A stretch of DNA of 64,000 bases from Desulfobacteraceae bacterium (GTDB lineage Bacteria > Desulfobacterota > Desulfobacteria > Desulfobacterales > JACKCP01), in the NCBI GenBank assembly GCA_020633955.1, contig JACKCP010000002.1, positions 307,039-371,038 of the forward strand, written 5' to 3'. Below the pieces are notes generated by a model, which did not search any database, was not told where the DNA came from, and worked only from the letters and a program-made list of their open reading frames with translations. The position numbers and the translations under genes are program-made. Shown here piece by piece: positions 60,682 to 64,000 of the stretch; the stretch's first letter is position 1; each line of letters opens with the position of its first letter.

Positions 60682-61989
60682 CTAAAGACTCGGCAGAAAT
60701 TCGTAGCATACAAGCATAACTGCTGTTGGAAAAAGCGCACTTATAAGAAGATAAAGAGGATTAATTCCTCCATCTTCAAACTGGGTGTTTAAAATACCGT
60801 ATCCGGCAGGGTTTGGAGCATTTGCAATAACAGTAAGACCACCGCCTGTAACAGCACCAGCTACAAGATAATATTTTGCAGATTCACTTAAACCCTCAAC
60901 AAGAGAACCAAGATATGTAAGGGCAGCATTGTCTGTAACACCGGTTAGAGCCGTTGCTCCATAAAAAAGTGCAAGATCAGGAAGCTTTGCAAGCAGATCC
61001 TGAAGCCACCACCCCTGCATTCCTCCAAGAGTTACAAGGCCTGCAAGAAAAAAGCCAACAAGTAAGGATTCCTTTAATTTAAGCTTGTCCTGATACTGAT
61101 GGGTTATATGTGTCATTCCAAGGAAAAAGATAAAAAGACCAAGAAAAAATTTTGGATGGTGTGCTGTTAAAACAACAAGTGCTATAAAAACAATATGGGT
61201 TCCAATAAGCCAGAACGGGGTTTTGTCATTTCTTTCACCGTTATTTTCCGGGAGAGTTCCTGTCAGTTCTTTCCTGAAAATTAAAGCTGTTGTCAGTGTT
61301 ACTATAACAACTCCAATGGCAGCTTTATAACCAAAATGAGTGATCATATGAGATATGCCCCACCCCCATTTTCCTGCAACCATAAGGACTGGAGGAGCTG
61401 CAAAGTGAGTAAGCGTACCGCCTACTGAAATATTCACAAACAAAGCACCTACAGTAGCATACTTGAATTTTTTACTCATTCCGTCAGAATAGTAGAATTT
61501 AAGTAAAAGAAGGGCTGTAACTGTCATAGCAGCAGGTTCAGTAATAAATGAACCCAAAAGAGGGCCAAAAATCATGGCTGAAATATAAAATGCCATTTTT
61601 TCACCCACAGGAATCAGCTTTGCTACAAAACCAATAACAGTTTCAGCAAATTTAAGAATAGGCCTTGTCCCTGCCATGCACATTATAACAAAAACAAATG
61701 CTGGTTCTGTATAATTTACATTATCGATATAATGAATCACCCCTCCTATCACATGGTGGGCCTTATCATAAACCATAAAACCTTCCAGCCAGGCGTAAAG
61801 AACAATAAATATAATTGACCATATACCGAAAACAGCCTCAACTTCCCCAAGAAAATGAAGAAGCCGGTTTGCCATGGAGCCGTCTTTGAACTTGTGTGAG
61901 TAGGCTACAATGGGATTAACCATAAATGTATGAAGAACAGCAATACAAAATATTGCTGTTCCTATTACCTGAATTGTTGTGGGGTTCAT
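60682..61989 (-). CDS. Putative Na+/H+ antiporter (PF07399-type)
   Basis: A 435-residue integral membrane protein with about eleven to twelve helices. Features include GPLLGSFITEPAAMTV, NISVGGTLTHFAAPPVL, GVTDNAALTYLGSLVEG and GGGLTVIANAPNPAGY; Asp- and Asn-bearing helices like these are typical of ion-transporter superfamily antiporters. It resembles the putative Na+/H+ antiporter family rather than NhaA. It is divergent from a CBS-domain gene, and close to an Mrp operon, which fits sodium or pH homeostasis. Confidence 0.82.
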   Translation of the reverse strand: MNPTTIQVIGTAIFCIAVLHTFMVNPIVAYSHKFKDGSMANRLLHFLGEVEAVFGIWSIIFIVLYAWLEGFMVYDKAHHVIGGVIHYIDNVNYTEPAFVFVIMCMAGTRPILKFAETVIGFVAKLIPVGEKMAFYISAMIFGPLLGSFITEPAAMTVTALLLLKFYYSDGMSKKFKYATVGALFVNISVGGTLTHFAAPPVLMVAGKWGWGISHMITHFGYKAAIGVVIVTLTTALIFRKELTGTLPENNGERNDKTPFWLIGTHIVFIALVVLTAHHPKFFLGLFIFFLGMTHITHQYQDKLKLKESLLVGFFLAGLVTLGGMQGWWLQDLLAKLPDLALFYGATALTGVTDNAALTYLGSLVEGLSESAKYYLVAGAVTGGGLTVIANAPNPAGYGILNTQFEDGGINPLYLLISALFPTAVMLVCYEFLPSL

Positions 61990-62078
61990 TATTCCTCCTG
62001 TTATATGCTTGTGCTCATAATTTTAATTCGTATTTAAATGCCATTACATCCACATTTAAAAGTGAACCAATCACAAAA

Positions 62079-62108
62079 TTAATAGTAATTTATGGTTTTC
62101 CATGTCAA
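62079..62108 (-). promoter_or_regulatory. Possible promoter of the antiporter gene
   Basis: On the minus strand there is TTGACA (62108..62103), an 18-base spacer, then TATTAA (62084..62079), about 90 bases before the antiporter ATG. The -35 is perfect and the spacing slightly long. Confidence 0.45.
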
Positions 62109-62159
62109 TACAATTCAAAAACAGATAAATCTTTCATTCTTCATTTTTTTGTATTTGGC

Positions 62160-62187
62160 TTGACAAAGTTCAACACAGTGTCATATT
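62160..62187 (+). promoter_or_regulatory. Possible promoter of the CBS-domain gene
   Basis: TTGACA (62160..62165), a 16-base spacer and CATATT (62182..62187), leaving a leader of about 95 bases. The leader is AT-rich and shows no structure that I could identify. Confidence 0.45.
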
Positions 62188-62287
62188 TTTTTAATTAATT
62201 ATTTTACTTTTTACTTGCAATCATCAATAAATAAAAATTATTTTTGTGATTAAATAAAAATCATTTTGATTAATTTCTGGAGGATGA

Positions 62288-62737
62288 ATGAAAATTTCCG
62301 ATTTTATGACCACTGAAGTAATTAGCTGTTCTGCAGACAAAAAACTCAAAGAAGCAGCTCAGATCATGATAGAAAAAGGATTGAGTGTTCTCCCTGTTGT
62401 TGACTCCGAAAACCGTTTGACCGGAATTCTAACAGAATCAGACTTTGTTGGGAAAGAAGTTGAAGTCCCCCATGCACTTGCATCTGTAAAGATGCTCTTT
62501 GGACAGACCCATTACCATGGAAATATTGAAGAAGTTTATAAAAAGGCAAAAGACCAGCCCCTTGAAAAAGTTATGACAAAAAACCCCGTTACTGTAAGTC
62601 CTGAAGAGACATTAACCGGTCTTGTAAATCTAATGAGTTCACGTGATCTTAAAAGAGTACCTGTTGTAAAGGATAAAAAACTTGTCGGTATTGTTACAAG
62701 AAAGGATCTTATTAAAGCTTTTTCTATGGTTGAATAA
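62288..62737 (+). CDS. Tandem CBS-domain protein
   Basis: A 149-residue protein built of two CBS motifs and little else. CBS1 spans about 1-60 (ISDFMTTEVISCSADKKLKE, ENRLTGILTESDFVGKE) and CBS2 about 92-149 (LEKVMTKNPVTVSPEETL, KLVGIVTRKDLIKAF). Such stand-alone pairs bind adenosine nucleotides and regulate partner proteins. It is divergent from the Na+/H+ antiporter and upstream of mrp genes, so ion-transport control is conceivable but unproven. The start has CTGGAGG upstream. Confidence 0.9.
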   Translation: MKISDFMTTEVISCSADKKLKEAAQIMIEKGLSVLPVVDSENRLTGILTESDFVGKEVEVPHALASVKMLFGQTHYHGNIEEVYKKAKDQPLEKVMTKNPVTVSPEETLTGLVNLMSSRDLKRVPVVKDKKLVGIVTRKDLIKAFSMVE

Positions 62738-62808
62738 AAAATCAGCAAAATTCAGAGTATATGAAATTTAATAATTCCTTTAATGGTCAAAATCGGTAAT
62801 TAATTAGA

Positions 62809-62948
62809 GATTGGCCGAAAACGAGAATTTTTTGTTCAGTTCAAGGAAGATGAATAATTTAACCTTTAGGATACATGGAGTATTTTGAGGATTAAATTTT
62901 GATTCTGACGCAGAAATGGACAAAAAAGGCCGTTTTCGTTCAGCAACT
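62809..62948 (+). repeat. Dispersed repeat family 1, copy 2 (140 bp)
   Basis: Best-preserved partner of copy 1 at 268..406. It is flanked by TTAATTAGA on the left and ACTAATTAA on the right, which extend the inverted ends. On both ends a CGAAAACG block followed by TTTTTTGT occurs in inverted orientation, making an imperfect terminal repeat of about 34 bases. It is followed 28 bases on by family 2 copy C. Confidence 0.82.
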
Positions 62949-62976
62949 AATTAAATTAATGATACTAAATCTGATT

Positions 62977-63146
62977 GCAGCTGTTCAGTTAATTTGGAAC
63001 GGCTGCTGCACATTTCTGAGCCTCATTCTCGCTAACGCTCCGAGGCAGGAGATAAAAAACTGTCTACTGAAACCGGCTAAGAAAAAATGCAGCAGCCGTT
63101 CTTTCATCAAACTGGCTTTTTTCTCAGTTTACAGCTGAATAGTTAC
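62977..63146 (-). repeat. Dispersed repeat family 2, copy C (170 bp)
   Basis: Inverted relative to copies A and B. Ends are GCAGCTGTTCAG and CTGAATAGTTAC. Inside, GAACGGCTGCTGCA (62997..63010) and TGCAGCAGCCGTTC (63088..63101) form a perfect 14-bp inverted repeat around a GCCTC...GAGGC hairpin unit. Together with family 1 copy 2 it makes up half of the 612-base gap between the CBS and mrpE genes. Confidence 0.85.
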
Positions 63147-63272
63147 ATCTGATTTTATAAAATGGACAAAAAACAGTTTTCGCACATGAACTGGTGAAAA
63201 AAGAAAGCCTTGGTAAAAGCCTCCAAAAGCATTAATTTTATGGATGCTTAAATACCATAATTTCAAGATTGA

Positions 63273-63301
63273 TTGACTTGAGGGAAAATACAGTTTAAAA
63301 A
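63273..63301 (+). promoter_or_regulatory. Possible promoter of the mrp operon
   Basis: TTGACT (63273..63278), a 17-base spacer and TAAAAA (63296..63301), 48 bases before the mrpE ATG. Both boxes match the consensus at four or five positions. Sequence between the repeat and this element (63147..63272) shows nothing else. Confidence 0.4.
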
Positions 63302-63349
63302 CTTATATTCATTCAAATTAAGTTCAGACTTTGAAAAAAGGCAGAAAAT

Positions 63350-63865
63350 ATGAAAAACAGCAAGGAGTACATTCCGGCATATATTCTTACTTTTTTAATG
63401 ACATTTGCCGTATGGGTTGTCTTTTCAGGATATCTTGACTTATACCACCTTACTCTGGGTGCTCTTTCCGCATCTTTTGTAAGTTTTTTATCAGCAAAAA
63501 TAGTCTTTCCTGACCCCATAAAAATAAATCTGGGTATTGTCTGGATAAGATTTATTCTGTATTTCCCATGGCTTATATTTCAAATTTTTTTATCATCTTT
63601 TCATATACTCAAAATTGTTTTTTCCCCTTCAGTCAAAAATAAAATTGACCCTCATATTTTTGAATTCAAGAGCAGGATAAAAAATACAACTGCTCTTGTT
63701 ACCTTTGCCAATTCAATAACTCTTACACCAGGTACTATGACTGTAAAGGTGACTCCAACTGGAAAATTCACAATTCATGCAATAGACAAAAAAACAGCCT
63801 CTGGACTTCCAGGGGAAATGGAAAGAAAAACGGCAAAAATTTTTGGTGAAAAAATAAATGGATAA
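63350..63865 (+). CDS. mrpE: Multisubunit Na+/H+ antiporter subunit MrpE
   Basis: A 171-residue membrane protein with N-terminal helices at about 8-30 and 32-50 and further hydrophobic stretches at about 60-95. A soluble C-terminal part follows with VTFANSITLTPGTMTVKV, the best-known MrpE/MnhE motif. It belongs to the multisubunit Mrp complex that exchanges sodium for protons in the inner membrane. It overlaps mrpF by 8 bases; here E leads the operon, as in several deltaproteobacterial and archaeal arrangements. Confidence 0.92.
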   Translation: MKNSKEYIPAYILTFLMTFAVWVVFSGYLDLYHLTLGALSASFVSFLSAKIVFPDPIKINLGIVWIRFILYFPWLIFQIFLSSFHILKIVFSPSVKNKIDPHIFEFKSRIKNTTALVTFANSITLTPGTMTVKVTPTGKFTIHAIDKKTASGLPGEMERKTAKIFGEKING

Positions 63866-64000
63866 TATTTTTTATTACTCAGCACTTTTTATTGCACTGA
63901 TAATGTTTATCTCACTTTACAGGGCAGTTGCAGGACCTACAATTCTTGACAGAATAATCGGAGTAAATGCAATTGGAAGCAAAACAGTTCCTCTTCTTAT
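63858..64000 (+). CDS. mrpF: Multisubunit Na+/H+ antiporter subunit MrpF, partial
   Basis: The first 47 codons before the right window edge read MDNIFYYSALFIALIMFISL, then YRAVAGPTILDRIIGVNAIG and SKTVPLL. The R-x-x-x-GPT-x-x-DR-(I/V)-x-x-x-N motif is diagnostic for MrpF/MnhF. The start overlaps the mrpE stop by 8 bases. The remaining Mrp subunits would be expected beyond the window. Confidence 0.9.
   Translation, partial: MDNIFYYSALFIALIMFISLYRAVAGPTILDRIIGVNAIGSKTVPLL

Noticed and set aside
62899..63138. 79-codon frame through family 1 and family 2 repeats
   Set aside because: It crosses the junction of two non-coding repeat elements and is not kept open in the other copies.
1..64000. CRISPR arrays, tRNA or rRNA genes, transposases, integrases
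   Set aside because: Looked for direct repeat-spacer patterns, tRNA-like cloverleafs and recombinase motifs along both strands; none could be supported by eye.

Overview
The window is AT-rich and gene-dense. It comes from a Gram-negative anaerobe, most likely a Desulfobacterota (Desulfobacteraceae-like) bacterium. The Gram-negative envelope shows in a complete tolQRAB-pal set, TonB machinery, lipoproteins and outer-membrane proteins. The anaerobic lifestyle is inferred from the acyl-CoA dehydrogenase / EtfAB / membrane Fe-S (heterodisulfide-reductase-like) electron route typical of fatty-acid-oxidising sulfate reducers and syntrophs, a dicluster ferredoxin-like protein beside a Crp/Fnr regulator, and a radical SAM enzyme. 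No rRNA, tRNA, CRISPR array, transposase or phage module was seen. Species was not determined.

Layout. 1-7.7 kb: metallophosphoesterase fragment; a divergent dicluster Fe-S protein and Crp/Fnr regulator with an exact FNR-type box between them; a holin-like membrane protein; a stressosome-type module (diguanylate cyclase, RsbT-RsbX fusion, RsbR, RsbS-like protein); an Smr-domain protein and small envelope proteins. 7.9-14 kb: rplM-rpsI; a CYTH enzyme; then a tightly overlapping four-gene cell-shape operon (YkuD/NTF2 Csd6-like protein, membrane coiled-coil protein, Csd4-like carboxypeptidase with an atypical Gln zinc ligand, bactofilin). 14-22 kb: cpoB-ruvC-ruvA-ruvB-SAM hydrolase, and tolQRAB-pal. 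22-29 kb: TetR regulator, acyl-CoA dehydrogenase, ETF:quinone oxidoreductase-like Fe-S protein and EtfBA, with a palindromic TetR-type operator lying on the promoter. 29-31 kb: a lipoprotein / outer-membrane barrel pair. 31-37 kb: yejABEF peptide/oligopeptide importer. 37-50 kb: a TonB2-type energising operon (DUF3450-like, long ExbB, a natural ExbB-ExbD fusion, TonB, TPR protein, M16 protease) transcribed divergently from a large lipoprotein and a TonB-dependent receptor. 50-60 kb: rhomboid, COG2108-like radical SAM protein with a sigma-54 activator carrying a degenerate LMW-phosphatase/ArsC-like sensor domain, and an opp/dpp-type peptide importer. 60-64 kb: a putative Na+/H+ antiporter, a CBS-domain protein and the start of an mrpEF antiporter operon.

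Working together: receptor, TonB2 motor, M16 protease and the Yej and Opp importers read as a path for taking up and digesting peptides or proteins. The acyl-CoA dehydrogenase/ETF/Fe-S set carries beta-oxidation electrons to the quinone pool under a fatty-acid-type TetR repressor. The Csd-like operon should trim peptidoglycan stems under bactofilin guidance, which predicts a curved or helical cell.

Two families of dispersed, inverted-repeat intergenic elements (about 140 bp and about 168-170 bp) occur repeatedly. They are intact or degenerate, twice next to each other, and have no transposase in the window. All calls rest on reading the sequence; no database search was run.
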